From positions 2,015,001 through 2,079,000 of the forward strand of contig NZ_CP049109.1 in assembly GCF_011057975.1 (NCBI RefSeq): a DNA stretch of 64,000 nucleotides, written 5' to 3'. Every line of letters starts with the position of its first letter. The first letter of the stretch is position 1. Shown here in pieces: positions 14,507-22,168 of this stretch. A program made the position numbers and the translations under genes. This DNA comes from Sphingosinithalassobacter tenebrarum (GTDB lineage Bacteria; Pseudomonadota; Alphaproteobacteria; Sphingomonadales; Sphingomonadaceae). Under the pieces are notes generated by a model, which ran no database searches, was not told where the DNA came from, and saw nothing but the letters and a program-made list of their open reading frames with translations.

Positions 14507-14949
14507 GCCGCGCCCTCAATCCAAGCCCAGGCCGCGCAGCGCTCTAAATCGCCCAGCCAGGCCATCGCGCCGTGATCATCGTCGGATGGCGGCAGCAGCA
14601 GCGCGGCGCACCACGGCGCATCAGGCTCGGCAAGCTCTGGGCCATCCAGCTGCAGTCGGTGACGCATTGCGATCAACTGACCCCAGAGCGCCCTTGCCGG
14701 GCGAGCCGCCACGCCCATCGACATGATCGGTGCGGCAGCGCGGGAAACAGTGCATAGCGCCGCCCGGCGCGACCCGAACGGCTCGACATGGAGGCGATAT
14801 CGATCGACCGGCATGGCGATGTCGCCGCCCGCCTCGATCGCGTCGGCCAGCAGGTCCCGCGTGTGCGCGAGCGCGGAGGGATTGACCTCGCTGCGATACG
14901 ATCGGCGTAGGTGCCCTGTGTTGAGGGTAAGGTGATTGAGATAGGTCAC
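14503..14949 (-). CDS. Cassette gene 3, unknown function
   Basis: A 148-aa protein. It opens with a beta-type segment (MTYLNHLTLNTGHLRRS) and has a central Pro/Ala-rich part and an acidic, Trp-containing C-terminus (PPSDDDHGAMAWLGDLERCAAW). No recognised family or catalytic motif. ATGA overlap with the downstream HTH gene. Confidence 0.6.
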   Translation of the reverse strand: MTYLNHLTLNTGHLRRSYRSEVNPSALAHTRDLLADAIEAGGDIAMPVDRYRLHVEPFGSRRAALCTVSRAAAPIMSMGVAARPARALWGQLIAMRHRLQLDGPELAEPDAPWCAALLLPPSDDDHGAMAWLGDLERCAAWAWIEGAA

Positions 14950-14952
14950 TGA

Positions 14953-15534
14953 CTATATCCAACAGGTGCGCGCTGCGGAGGCGAGATCGCGGAACGCTTC
15001 AATCCGCGCGTGCCGTGTCGGCACAAACCATAGATCGCGATCGTACATCTGGCCGATGCTTGCGCCGAGTGCCCGCGCATCCCGCCGCTGAGTAGCCCAG
15101 ACCCGATAGCGCACATCGTGCGGGTGTGGCCGCCCGGCAAACACCGCCAGCACGCGGCCATGCTGTTTGAGCGATACCTCAAACGGCACCCAATCGGACT
15201 TATTGCGATAGCGCATATCGCGCAGCATGGCTTCGCGCTCGTGCACCAGCTCGGGCAGCACCTGTTTAAGCGCGCGCCAGTGTTCCACGCGCAATTCCCA
15301 CGGTTCTGTTCCATCGGGGCGTGCGCCCGGCCCGCCGAGGCGCGGGCGGCGCACTGCGCCCAGGCGCTTTAGGATCGCGTTGCCGCGGGGGGTGTCGGCG
15401 CGCACCTTGAATACATCCTCGCCATAGACCTTGGTGATCCAGAGCCATGTGCCGTGTTGATCGACGCCCGCTGACCAATCCTCAAAAAGCGCGGCGTCGC
15501 GCTCGACATCTTGAGTGTGCGGCGGAGCGATCAT
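14953..15534 (-). CDS. Cassette gene 2, unknown function
   Basis: A 193-aa protein of unknown function. Notable stretches are EDWSAGVDQHGTWLWITKVYGEDVFKV at the start, a central basic region (residues ~60-80), VHEREAMLRDMRYRNKSDWV, and an aromatic-rich end (YDRDLWFVPTRHARIEAFRDL, read in part). The charged His/Arg/Asp positions are not arranged as any nuclease or kinase motif I can name. Overlaps the first cassette gene by 4 bp and is 3 bp from the next. Confidence 0.6.
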   Translation of the reverse strand: MIAPPHTQDVERDAALFEDWSAGVDQHGTWLWITKVYGEDVFKVRADTPRGNAILKRLGAVRRPRLGGPGARPDGTEPWELRVEHWRALKQVLPELVHEREAMLRDMRYRNKSDWVPFEVSLKQHGRVLAVFAGRPHPHDVRYRVWATQRRDARALGASIGQMYDRDLWFVPTRHARIEAFRDLASAARTCWI

Positions 15535-15995
15535 GCGATGGCCTCACGCTCAAGGTCATCGATGGTCCGTGAGGCGAGCGCGGCATCGACGAGATGACGA
15601 TACCGATCGACAAGCGTATTACGCTCGATTTGGAGGGTGTCGATCGCCTGCCGCAACTGGCCGGCAAAATCATCCTCGACGGCGCCACCATCGACAAACC
15701 AACCGCTATCATCGGTCGCGCGCGGCAGCTTATCGAGGTGTCGCACCAAGGTATTGGTAAGCGCGTCGATCTCCCTGCTGAGCTGCGCAATCCGCTGGCC
15801 ATCAGTGATTTGATCGCGATCGTTCGATCCTGCCGCAAAGGCGAGCGCGGTGCCGAGGTCGAGCCCGCCGGGCTTAGTCGCCAAGATCAGGGCCAGCGTA
15901 CCGGCCGTCATGCCCTCTGCCTGGTCGTCGCGGTGCCATGTGCTATTGGTGTAGGTGTCGACGAGGATATTATTGTTGATGATTGCGTAGGTCAT
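15531..15995 (-). CDS. Cassette gene 1, unknown function
   Basis: A 154-aa protein starting MTYAIINNNILVDTYTNSTW, with a GGLDLGTALAFAAG loop at ~43-56 and a long amphipathic C-terminal half (QRIAQLSREIDALTNTLV, LRQAIDTLQIERNTLVDRY) that should form coiled coils. The N-terminal codons are more A/T-rich than neighbouring phage genes, which hints at separate origin. A GGAGATACGAC leader precedes the ATG. First gene of the leftward cassette, 65 bp from its predicted -10. Confidence 0.65.
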   Translation of the reverse strand: MTYAIINNNILVDTYTNSTWHRDDQAEGMTAGTLALILATKPGGLDLGTALAFAAGSNDRDQITDGQRIAQLSREIDALTNTLVRHLDKLPRATDDSGWFVDGGAVEDDFAGQLRQAIDTLQIERNTLVDRYRHLVDAALASRTIDDLEREAIA

Positions 15996-16059
15996 TGTCG
16001 TATCTCCTGCGCCCCGCTCCGGCGGCGTCCCCGTGTCGGCGTTGATTGCCGATACACTT

Positions 16060-16093
16060 TATCTAGGCCCAATGGGCCTATCGTGTCAACACG
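16060..16093 (-). promoter_or_regulatory. Cassette promoter with palindromic operator in the spacer
   Basis: On the minus strand a perfect -35 TTGACA (16089-16084) is followed after 18 bp by TAGATA (16065-16060). The spacer is a palindrome, TAGGCCCA-A-TGGGCCTA on the plus strand (16064-16080, 8-bp arms). A second inverted repeat CGTGT/ACACG (16082-16093) covers the -35. A repressor on the palindrome would block RNA polymerase directly; the cassette's own HTH protein is the likely binder. Confidence 0.68.
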
Positions 16094-16131
16094 AAATCAG
16101 CCGAAAAATCCAAATCTCCAGAAAATAAATT

Positions 16132-16159
16132 GAGGGGGTTCCCGGATTGGAACCTCCCC
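16132..16159. other. Hairpin in the divergent intergenic region
   Basis: GAGGGGGTTCC and GGAACCTCCCC pair at 9 of 11 positions around CGGATT. On the minus strand it is followed by AATTTATTTT, so it could stop leftward transcripts entering the cassette promoter region. Role uncertain. Confidence 0.35.
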
Positions 16160-16207
16160 AAACGGCCATAAAAGGGCCAAATCCGACCCCGCGACAATTG
16201 CGTCCGC

Positions 16208-16240
16208 AGCCCGTCTCTTCCCCCTGGAGGCGGGCTTTTT
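16208..16240 (+). terminator. Rho-independent terminator before the late genes
   Basis: AGCCCGTCTC (16208-16217) pairs with GAGGCGGGCT (16227-16236, one G-T pair) and runs into TTTTT. It points rightward, 30 bp before the first late gene, with no rightward gene just upstream. This is the arrangement of a late leader terminator controlled by antitermination. Confidence 0.75.
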
Positions 16241-16269
16241 CGTACCCGGCACCCCTCCGGAGACGCTTC

Positions 16270-16497
16270 ATGGCCCAGCTGCATTCCGACACCCTGGCCG
16301 AGCTCCAGCGCGCGAGCGGTGATCTCGACCAAGTGATCGGTGAAATGCAGCTGGGCACCCGATCGCAGGCGCATGTCGAGACACTCGAGGAACAGGTGCA
16401 GGCCATCGCGACGCGGATGGTTCAGGCCGTTCGCGGGCGCAATGCGCGGCCGAGCGCGGCGCCGATCCGGCATCGCGACGGCAAGGCCTGGTTCTGA
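16270..16497 (+). CDS. 75-aa hypothetical phage protein
   Basis: A small helical protein (SDTLAELQRASGDLDQVIGE, HVETLEEQVQAIATRMVQAV) with heptad-like spacing, probably a coiled coil. First gene of the rightward late operon after the terminator. Function unknown. Confidence 0.55.
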   Translation: MAQLHSDTLAELQRASGDLDQVIGEMQLGTRSQAHVETLEEQVQAIATRMVQAVRGRNARPSAAPIRHRDGKAWF

Positions 16498-16513
16498 CAA
16501 TCGGAGAATCGGC

Positions 16514-16711
16514 ATGAGTGGTTTCGTCCGCACGATCGAGAAGCGGATCATGAAGCGCGCCGGCATGCATCGCCGCGACGTGCCGCTGCAGATCGGCGAC
16601 GGATTGCCGCCGGTGGTGCTGCCGCTGATCTTCGACCAATCGGGCGAATGCTACGGCCTTCGCTGGCCGCGCCGCATTCCCGCGCAGTTTTCCGGGCGGG
16701 CATCGGCGTGA
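16514..16711 (+). CDS. 65-aa basic hypothetical protein
   Basis: A short basic protein (VRTIEKRIMKRAGMHRRDVP) with a hydrophobic middle and an RWPRRIP end. ATG at 16514 lies 10 nt after CGGAGAA. Overlaps the next GTG start by 4 bp. Function unknown. Confidence 0.5.
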   Translation: MSGFVRTIEKRIMKRAGMHRRDVPLQIGDGLPPVVLPLIFDQSGECYGLRWPRRIPAQFSGRASA

Positions 16712-16899
16712 TCGACGCCGGCGCGCTGGGCGCTGCGATCGCGGCGACGGATGGCGAGACGATCGCCGTTCGCCGCGAGCAGCTCGAGGCGATGCAGCGC
16801 GAGCTGATGCTGGGCAACGCCGCGCGCAACGAGCTTGCCGCGCTGGAGTGGGCAGGCTTGAGGCCCGGCAAGCGGGCCGATCGGCGAGAAACCCGATGA
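16708..16899 (+). CDS. 63-aa hypothetical protein
   Basis: GTG start in a GTGA overlap with the preceding stop. Helical protein (IAVRREQLEAMQRELMLG, NAARNELAALEW) with a basic tail. Coupled to the DUF3164 gene by ATGA. Function unknown. Confidence 0.5.
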   Translation: MIDAGALGAAIAATDGETIAVRREQLEAMQRELMLGNAARNELAALEWAGLRPGKRADRRETR

Positions 16900-17534
16900 C
16901 CGAAATCCCGCACCCCGCCGCGATCGACGTCGGCGGCGAGCTTTATCTGCGCGACGCCAAGGGCAGTCTCGTTCCGCTGGCTTCGGTGAAGCCGGTCGAC
17001 TTGCTGATGGACGATACCGTCCGCTCCATCATTGACAAGGCGCGCGAAGTTTCCGGCGTCGTGCGCGAATTCAAGGCCGACGCCTTTGCCGATGTCGGGT
17101 CGCTGCAGGCGCTGATCGCGCAGCAATATGGCGCCGCGCTGGGCGGCAAGAAGGGCAATATCACGCTGACGTCGTTCGACGGGTGTCGCAAGGTGCAGGT
17201 ACAGGTCGCCGACCTGATCGAGTTCGGGCCCGAGCTGCAGTCGGCGAAATCGCTGATCGACGAGTGTCTCGCCGAATGGTCGGCCGATAGCCGCGTCGAG
17301 TTGCGCAGCCTCGTCAACCGCGTATTTCAGGTCGACAAGGAAGGGCAGATCAACCGCGCCGAGCTGTTCATGCTGCTCCGCGTGGAGATCGCCGACGCGC
17401 GCTGGAAGAAGGCGATGGAAGCGATCCGCGATTCGATCCGGGTGATCGGTTCGCGCACGTACATCCGCTTCTATGAGCGGGACGATCCGGACGCGGCCTG
17501 GCGTTCGATCGCGATCGATCTGGCGGCCGCCTGA
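16896..17534 (+). CDS. DUF3164 family protein
   Basis: A 212-aa protein matching DUF3164, a family best known from Mu-like transposable phages (early region) and some plasmids: YLRDAKGSLVPLASVKPVD at the start, LAQQYGAALGGKKGNITLTSFDG-type centre (residues ~75-98), then LIDECLAEWS and RVFQVDKEGQINRAELFMLL. The family's biochemical role is not established; it is linked to phage DNA metabolism. Here it sits in a HK97-type siphophage without a transposase, which is unusual. ATG overlaps the upstream stop. Confidence 0.85.
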   Translation: MTEIPHPAAIDVGGELYLRDAKGSLVPLASVKPVDLLMDDTVRSIIDKAREVSGVVREFKADAFADVGSLQALIAQQYGAALGGKKGNITLTSFDGCRKVQVQVADLIEFGPELQSAKSLIDECLAEWSADSRVELRSLVNRVFQVDKEGQINRAELFMLLRVEIADARWKKAMEAIRDSIRVIGSRTYIRFYERDDPDAAWRSIAIDLAAA

Positions 17535-17537
17535 ACC

Positions 17538-17846
17538 ATGATTGACGCCGACGCCAAGCTTCACCGGGCGCTGATGCGCTCGGCCGAGCGGGCGGGGTTT
17601 GGTTTCGAGGTGGTGGCGTCGGGCTGCAGGGCGTGGCGATCGGCGACCTTTGAAGGCGCGCGACACGAGCTGACGGTGGCGAGCCATAGTCCTGATGCGA
17701 TGCGGCAATGGCTGCACGAGCTGCCCGAAGCCGATATGCGCGTCGCGGGGCATCTCATTGCCGACATCGGCGCTGTTTTCGTGAATGAGCGAGCGCAGGA
17801 TGGGCGTTCGGTGGCGCGGATTGAAGCGCTGACGGTGGCCGAATGA
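17538..17846 (+). CDS. 102-aa hypothetical phage protein
   Basis: A protein of unknown function with a beta-rich centre (FGFEVVASGCRAWRSATFEG, HELTVASH) and helices at each end. It follows DUF3164 after 3 bp and overlaps the next short gene by 4 bp (ATGA), so it is in the same operon. Confidence 0.55.
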   Translation: MIDADAKLHRALMRSAERAGFGFEVVASGCRAWRSATFEGARHELTVASHSPDAMRQWLHELPEADMRVAGHLIADIGAVFVNERAQDGRSVARIEALTVAE

Positions 17847-18001
17847 CTACGGCCGAGCGCGAGAATATGGTGCGCGAACTGGCGGCGCTGTCCAAGCGGC
17901 TCAGCCTGCTATCGTTCGAAGTGCAGCGGGGGATCACGCGTGATCGCGTGGCGCGGGCGGATGCGATTGCGCATGAAGTGAAGGCAGCGGTGCGTGTCTA
18001 A
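17843..18001 (+). CDS. 52-aa hypothetical protein (short gene)
   Basis: A short helical protein, MTTAERENMVRELAALSKRL at the start and VARADAIAHEVKAAVRV at the end. Its ATG is in an ATGA overlap with the preceding stop, and its stop overlaps the HNH gene start by 8 bp. The coupling at both ends is the main evidence that it is translated. Confidence 0.5.
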   Translation: MTTAERENMVRELAALSKRLSLLSFEVQRGITRDRVARADAIAHEVKAAVRV

Positions 18002-18419
18002 CAAGCCGGGCGATCGCCTGCGCGGCCGTGCCGGGCAACGCGCGCGTAAGCGTCGGCTGCAGCGCACGAAAGGTCTGTGCGAGATGTGCCTCGCTCAAGG
18101 CCGGACGGAACCGGCTGTCGAAGTCGACCACATCAAGCCGCTGGCGTTGGGAGGCCTCGATGTCGACGAAAACACGCGCAACCTATGTGAGCCCCATCAT
18201 CGGGCTGTCACCGCTGAGCAGTTCGCGTTTGACGTTGCCGCCGGCGGGCGTGGTGTCGACGTGGCTGGTCGACCGACCGGGCCGGATCACCCCTGGAGCG
18301 CAGCGAATCGAGGTGGAGACCCCGGGGGTGGGTCAAAACTTCAGCGAAGCTCGGCCCGGACACCGGTTCGGCCCTCCGTGCACACTGAGAGCGGTTTCAA
18401 AGTAAAAAGTTCGGGATGA
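17994..18419 (+). CDS. HNH endonuclease
   Basis: A 141-aa protein starting at GTG. A basic N-terminus leads into the HNH core: CEMCLAQG (zinc pair), VEVDHIKPLALGG (His-based active site, residues ~42-54), then NTRNLCEPHH (Asn and final His). In HK97-type phages an HNH protein encoded just before the terminase genes stimulates TerL cleavage at cos or pac sites. Its place directly upstream of terS fits that role. Stop overlaps terS by ATGA. Confidence 0.88.
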   Translation: MSNKPGDRLRGRAGQRARKRRLQRTKGLCEMCLAQGRTEPAVEVDHIKPLALGGLDVDENTRNLCEPHHRAVTAEQFAFDVAAGGRGVDVAGRPTGPDHPWSAANRGGDPGGGSKLQRSSARTPVRPSVHTESGFKVKSSG

Positions 18420-18865
18420 TGGCTGCGCGGAAAGTAGCGAAAAAGGGGGATTTCGGGAAGGGAATTGTGGAGCCGAATTGGTCGGTTCTGCTGTCGGACA
18501 CGAACGAACGCAAAGCCGCTAAGGCGCATTGGAATTGCGTGACGGCAGAAATGGCCGATCGCGAGATCCTTTCGCCTTCGAACGGGCACGCGATCCAGCG
18601 GCTCGTGATCGCCTATCTCGTTTATGACCGCTGCGCGCGGCAAGTGGCGATCGACGGGCTGATTACCGAGCCGAACCCAGAAAATCCCAAGGCGATCGCG
18701 CGGCTGTCGATCCATTACAAGGCGCAGTGCGAGGCCGAGAAGACCGTCGAGCGTCTCGAGGCGCAGCTCGGGCTGTCGCCGGGGCGTCGGAGCCGGGTCG
18801 GCAAGGTAGCGAAGAAACGGGAGCGCAGCGCCGGTGCCGATGCGTTCCTCGGACCGAGGGCGTAA
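18416..18865 (+). CDS. terS: Terminase small subunit, P27 family
   Basis: A 149-aa protein. The P27 family layout is visible: FGKGIVEPNWSVLLSD, AKAHWNCVTAEMADREIL, an IAYLVYDRCARQVAIDGLIT helix pair and a conserved NPKAIARLSIHYKAQ segment that places TerS on DNA. It recognises the packaging site and loads TerL. It overlaps both the HNH gene (4 bp) and the terL start (26 bp). Confidence 0.88.
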   Translation: MMAARKVAKKGDFGKGIVEPNWSVLLSDTNERKAAKAHWNCVTAEMADREILSPSNGHAIQRLVIAYLVYDRCARQVAIDGLITEPNPENPKAIARLSIHYKAQCEAEKTVERLEAQLGLSPGRRSRVGKVAKKRERSAGADAFLGPRA

Positions 18866-20669
18866 GTCGGCCCCGAAGACCGATCCGACGACGGCATGGG
18901 CGGAAGCGGCGGTTCGGGGCGACTTCGTCGTCGGCGACATCGTCCGCCACGCCGCGGAGCGCCATCTCCGCGACCTGAAGGACGCGCAGGCGCGGGGATA
19001 TTATTGGCGGCCGGAGCTGGCGCAGCGCGCGCTGGACTTCTTTCCGTCGCTGTTCACGATCACGGACGGCCCCGCCGCGGGCAGGCCGTTCCACCTGTTG
19101 CCCTACCAGACGTTCTGCGTCGGATCACTGATGGGCTGGGTCAACGCCGACGGGCGCTGGCGCTTCCGATCGGCATTCGTCGAGACCGGCAAGGGGCAGG
19201 CTAAGTCGCCGATGATGGCCGGGCTCGGCCTGTACGCGATGGGCTGGTGCGGGTTTCCGCGCGCGCAGGTCTATTCGATCGCGGCGGACAAGCGAACGGC
19301 GTTCGTGCTGTTCAAGGACGCGGTGGCGATGTGTCGCGCCCAGGTGCCGGGGTATGACGAAGAGGAGACGCTCGAGGAACTCGGCCACGTCGTCATCCGG
19401 GGCGAGGGCGACAATGCGTGGAAGATCGAACATCCCGACACGCAATCCTTCTTCCTGCCGCTCGCCGGCGGCGAACAGCAATCGGGTCCGCGGCCGCGCA
19501 TGGTGCTGGCCGACGAAATCCACGAATTCGACAGCGACGGCCAGATAGAGACCTGGCGCCGCGCGATCACCAAGATCGCGGGATCGGCGATGATGGTGCT
19601 GGGGACCAATACGCCGGCGACGTCGCAGCATGTCGGTACGTCCTATTCGGACACGGCGATCGCGATCGCCGAAGGCAAGGTCAAGGACGACACCGCCTTC
19701 TCCTTTGTGGCGCGCACCGACAAGAAAGACCGCGAAACGGTCTTCGACAACGAGGAATGCTGGGGCAAGTCGCTGCCGGCGCTCGGGATCACCTATCCCG
19801 TCGAGAACATTCGCGAGGAAGTACAGACCGCGAAGACGCGGCTGTCGACGGCGAGCTCGGTCAAGCGGCTCTATTTCGGCATCCCGACCGGCGCGGCCGA
19901 CTTCTGGATCGCCGAGGACAAATGGGCGGCGATACTCGCGCCGATCGACGACGAGACTATCGCGGCGCTCAAGGGCTGCCCGTGCTGGCTGACGCTCGAC
20001 CTGTCGAAGAAGAACGACCTGACGGCGCTCACCGCGACCTGGAAGGATGCGGACGGCATCCTGTGGCAAAAGACCTGGTACTGGGCCGCCGAAGAGGGAA
20101 TGGAAGACCGGGCGAAGGCGGACAAGGCGCCTTATCCCGACTGGGTGAAGATGGGGCTGCTCACCGCGGTTCCCGGCACGACGATCGACAAGACCTTCAT
20201 CGCGGCGCGGGTCGCGAAGCTCTGCGCAGAGCATGACGTCCAGGAGCTGGCGTTCGACCCGGCGCAGATCGCCGATTTCGAGACCGCCTGCGAGACGATC
20301 GGGTTTCCCGCCTGGCGCTTCAAGGGCCCGAAGGAGCCGCAGGGGCAGGGCCTCAAGATGGTGGTCCACGCGCAGGGCAAGCGCGTGATGTTCGAGGACC
20401 GGCAATATTGCATGCCGCGCTCGATCGAGCGGTTCGAGGACCGCATTCTCGAACAGCGGATCGTGATCGACGATTCGGCGGTCACCTACAGCTGCGCGGC
20501 GAATGCGGCGCTGGACAATGACGGGGCGGGCAACCGCTGTTTCGACAAGAAGCGCTCGCGCGGGCGCATCGACGGGATCGTGACCTGCGCGATGGGAGCG
20601 GGGGCGGCGGACAATGCGCCGCTCTCTACTGCCTCGGTGTACGAAAAGCGCGGCATTCGCCGCCTGTGA
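18840..20669 (+). CDS. terL: Terminase large subunit
   Basis: A 609-aa packaging motor. ATPase domain: a deviant Walker A at ETGKGQAKS (residues ~120-128) and Walker B MVLADEIHEF (~220-229), followed by a LGTNTP coupling motif. The C-terminal RNase H-like nuclease begins near LTLDLSKKNDLTAL (first catalytic Asp), with a second acidic motif at ELAFDPAQIADF and a third near RGRIDGIVTCAMG. It pumps DNA into the procapsid and cuts the concatemer. ATG at 18840; a GTG at 18834 is also possible. Confidence 0.93.
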   Translation: MRSSDRGRKSAPKTDPTTAWAEAAVRGDFVVGDIVRHAAERHLRDLKDAQARGYYWRPELAQRALDFFPSLFTITDGPAAGRPFHLLPYQTFCVGSLMGWVNADGRWRFRSAFVETGKGQAKSPMMAGLGLYAMGWCGFPRAQVYSIAADKRTAFVLFKDAVAMCRAQVPGYDEEETLEELGHVVIRGEGDNAWKIEHPDTQSFFLPLAGGEQQSGPRPRMVLADEIHEFDSDGQIETWRRAITKIAGSAMMVLGTNTPATSQHVGTSYSDTAIAIAEGKVKDDTAFSFVARTDKKDRETVFDNEECWGKSLPALGITYPVENIREEVQTAKTRLSTASSVKRLYFGIPTGAADFWIAEDKWAAILAPIDDETIAALKGCPCWLTLDLSKKNDLTALTATWKDADGILWQKTWYWAAEEGMEDRAKADKAPYPDWVKMGLLTAVPGTTIDKTFIAARVAKLCAEHDVQELAFDPAQIADFETACETIGFPAWRFKGPKEPQGQGLKMVVHAQGKRVMFEDRQYCMPRSIERFEDRILEQRIVIDDSAVTYSCAANAALDNDGAGNRCFDKKRSRGRIDGIVTCAMGAGAADNAPLSTASVYEKRGIRRL

Positions 20670-20685
20670 TTGCGGAGATAGCCGG

Positions 20686-20889
20686 ATGACGAATCGCGAT
20701 CGTTGGATAGTCGTAAAACGCGCCGCCGCGCGCGTTGCCGGCACCTTCGATCGGCGCGACATGATGATCATCGCCGGAATTGGAGCGCTGGCGCACGGCG
20801 CGGGCATGGCATGGGAACCGGCGGGGTGGATCGTGCCGGGCGCGATCGTCACGGCGCTCGCCATGTTCGGCGGCCGAAACGCGGGCTGA
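20686..20889 (+). CDS. Small membrane protein between TerL and portal
   Basis: A 67-aa protein with a basic N-terminus and two hydrophobic stretches (MMIIAGIGALAHGAGMAW and GWIVPGAIVTALAMFGG). Small membrane proteins at this spot are found in several alphaproteobacterial prophages; function unknown. One base separates its stop from the portal ATG. Confidence 0.55.
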   Translation: MTNRDRWIVVKRAAARVAGTFDRRDMMIIAGIGALAHGAGMAWEPAGWIVPGAIVTALAMFGGRNAG

Positions 20890-20890
20890 T

Positions 20891-22168
20891 ATGGGTTTCT
20901 TTCCGCGCACCGGCTCAACGGCCGCGAGCGCCCCTCGCGCCGCTACGCAGTCCGCAGGCGGCGGGACCCTGATCGTCAGCCCCGAGCAGCTCGAGGAGGC
21001 GCTGCGCAGTGGCAATATCTCGGCGGCCGGCGAAGCGGTCACGCCGGAACGGGCACTGCGCGTAGCGGCGGTCTATGGCTGTGTGCGACTTCGCTGCACC
21101 GGGCCGGCGACATTGCCGCTCGACATCAAACGGCGCGTCGACGAACGCACGCGCGCCGATGCGTCGGACCATTTCGCATACCGCCTGTTTCGGCGGCGCC
21201 CCAACCAATGGCAGAAGCCGCACCAGTTCAAGCGCATGATGCAGGCGCATGTGCTGCTACGGGGTAACGCCTATGCGCTGAAGGTGCCGGGTGTTCGCGG
21301 GACGCAGGCGCTTATCCCGCTGCATCCGGGGCGGGTGCAGACCAAGCAGCTCGACGATCTGTCGATCGTCCACGACTGGACGCGCAAGGACGGCAAGAAG
21401 ATACGGCTGCGCCAGGAAGAGGTATTTCACCTGTTCGGGCTGACGCTCGACGGAATCACCGGCGTGACGCCGATCACCTATGCCCGCGAGACGATCGGCA
21501 CGTCGCTGGCGATGGGGCAATATGCCGGAAAGGTTCTCGGTCGTGGCGCTCGGGTCAGCGGCTCATTGCAGACCGATAACCAACTCAGCGAAACGGCATA
21601 TGATCGCCTGAAGGAATCGACTGAGGAATTCCGCGCCGGCGGTGATCGCGAAGGCGACTTCATGATCCTTGAGGAGGGGCTGAAGTACGAGAGGATTTCG
21701 CTTTCGCTCGCCGATCTCGAATGGATCGACGCGCAGAAGCTATCCTGGGCGGAAATCGCCATGTTCTACGGCGTGCCGCCGCACATGCTGGGCATGACGG
21801 AGAAGTCGACGAGCTGGGGCACCGGCATCGAAGAGCAGCGGCAGGGGTTTCTCGACTTCACCGCCGAAGACGACTTCACGATGTGGGAAGAGGGAATCAA
21901 CGCGGATCTGATCGCGGAGCCCGATGTCTATGCCCGCTTCAACCGACGGGCCTTCGTGCGCGGCAACATCAAGGCGCGCTGGGCGGCCTATGTCAACGCG
22001 CTTCAGTGGGGCGTCTACAGCCCGAACAAGGTGCTCGAGTTGGAAGACGAGAACCCGCGCGAGGGCGGCGACATTTTCTATCCGCCGCCGAATACGGCCG
22101 GCGACGCGAGCGCACAAAGCAAGGATGATGACGATGAAGACGACGCAGCGGCGAATCGTCAACGCTAA
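20891..22168 (+). CDS. Phage portal protein, HK97 type
   Basis: A 425-aa protein. Family marks: VYGCVRLRCTGPATLPLDI at ~64-82, LLRGNAYALKVP (~123-134), VFHLFGLTLDGITGVTPI (~177-194), the WAEIAMFYGVPPHMLG motif (~296-311) and TSWGTGIEEQRQGF. Portals form the dodecameric channel for DNA entry and the docking site for the tail. The C-terminus is acidic. It overlaps the protease start by 35 bp. Confidence 0.93.
   Translation: MGFFPRTGSTAASAPRAATQSAGGGTLIVSPEQLEEALRSGNISAAGEAVTPERALRVAAVYGCVRLRCTGPATLPLDIKRRVDERTRADASDHFAYRLFRRRPNQWQKPHQFKRMMQAHVLLRGNAYALKVPGVRGTQALIPLHPGRVQTKQLDDLSIVHDWTRKDGKKIRLRQEEVFHLFGLTLDGITGVTPITYARETIGTSLAMGQYAGKVLGRGARVSGSLQTDNQLSETAYDRLKESTEEFRAGGDREGDFMILEEGLKYERISLSLADLEWIDAQKLSWAEIAMFYGVPPHMLGMTEKSTSWGTGIEEQRQGFLDFTAEDDFTMWEEGINADLIAEPDVYARFNRRAFVRGNIKARWAAYVNALQWGVYSPNKVLELEDENPREGGDIFYPPPNTAGDASAQSKDDDDEDDAAANRQR

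Noticed and set aside
16896..17534. Mu-like transposable phage because of DUF3164
   Set aside because: No transposase A/B, no Mor/Gam genes, and tRNA att sites with an integrase instead.
17994..18419. Homing endonuclease insertion
   Set aside because: The HNH gene sits in the standard place before terS with coupled ends, not interrupting a gene.
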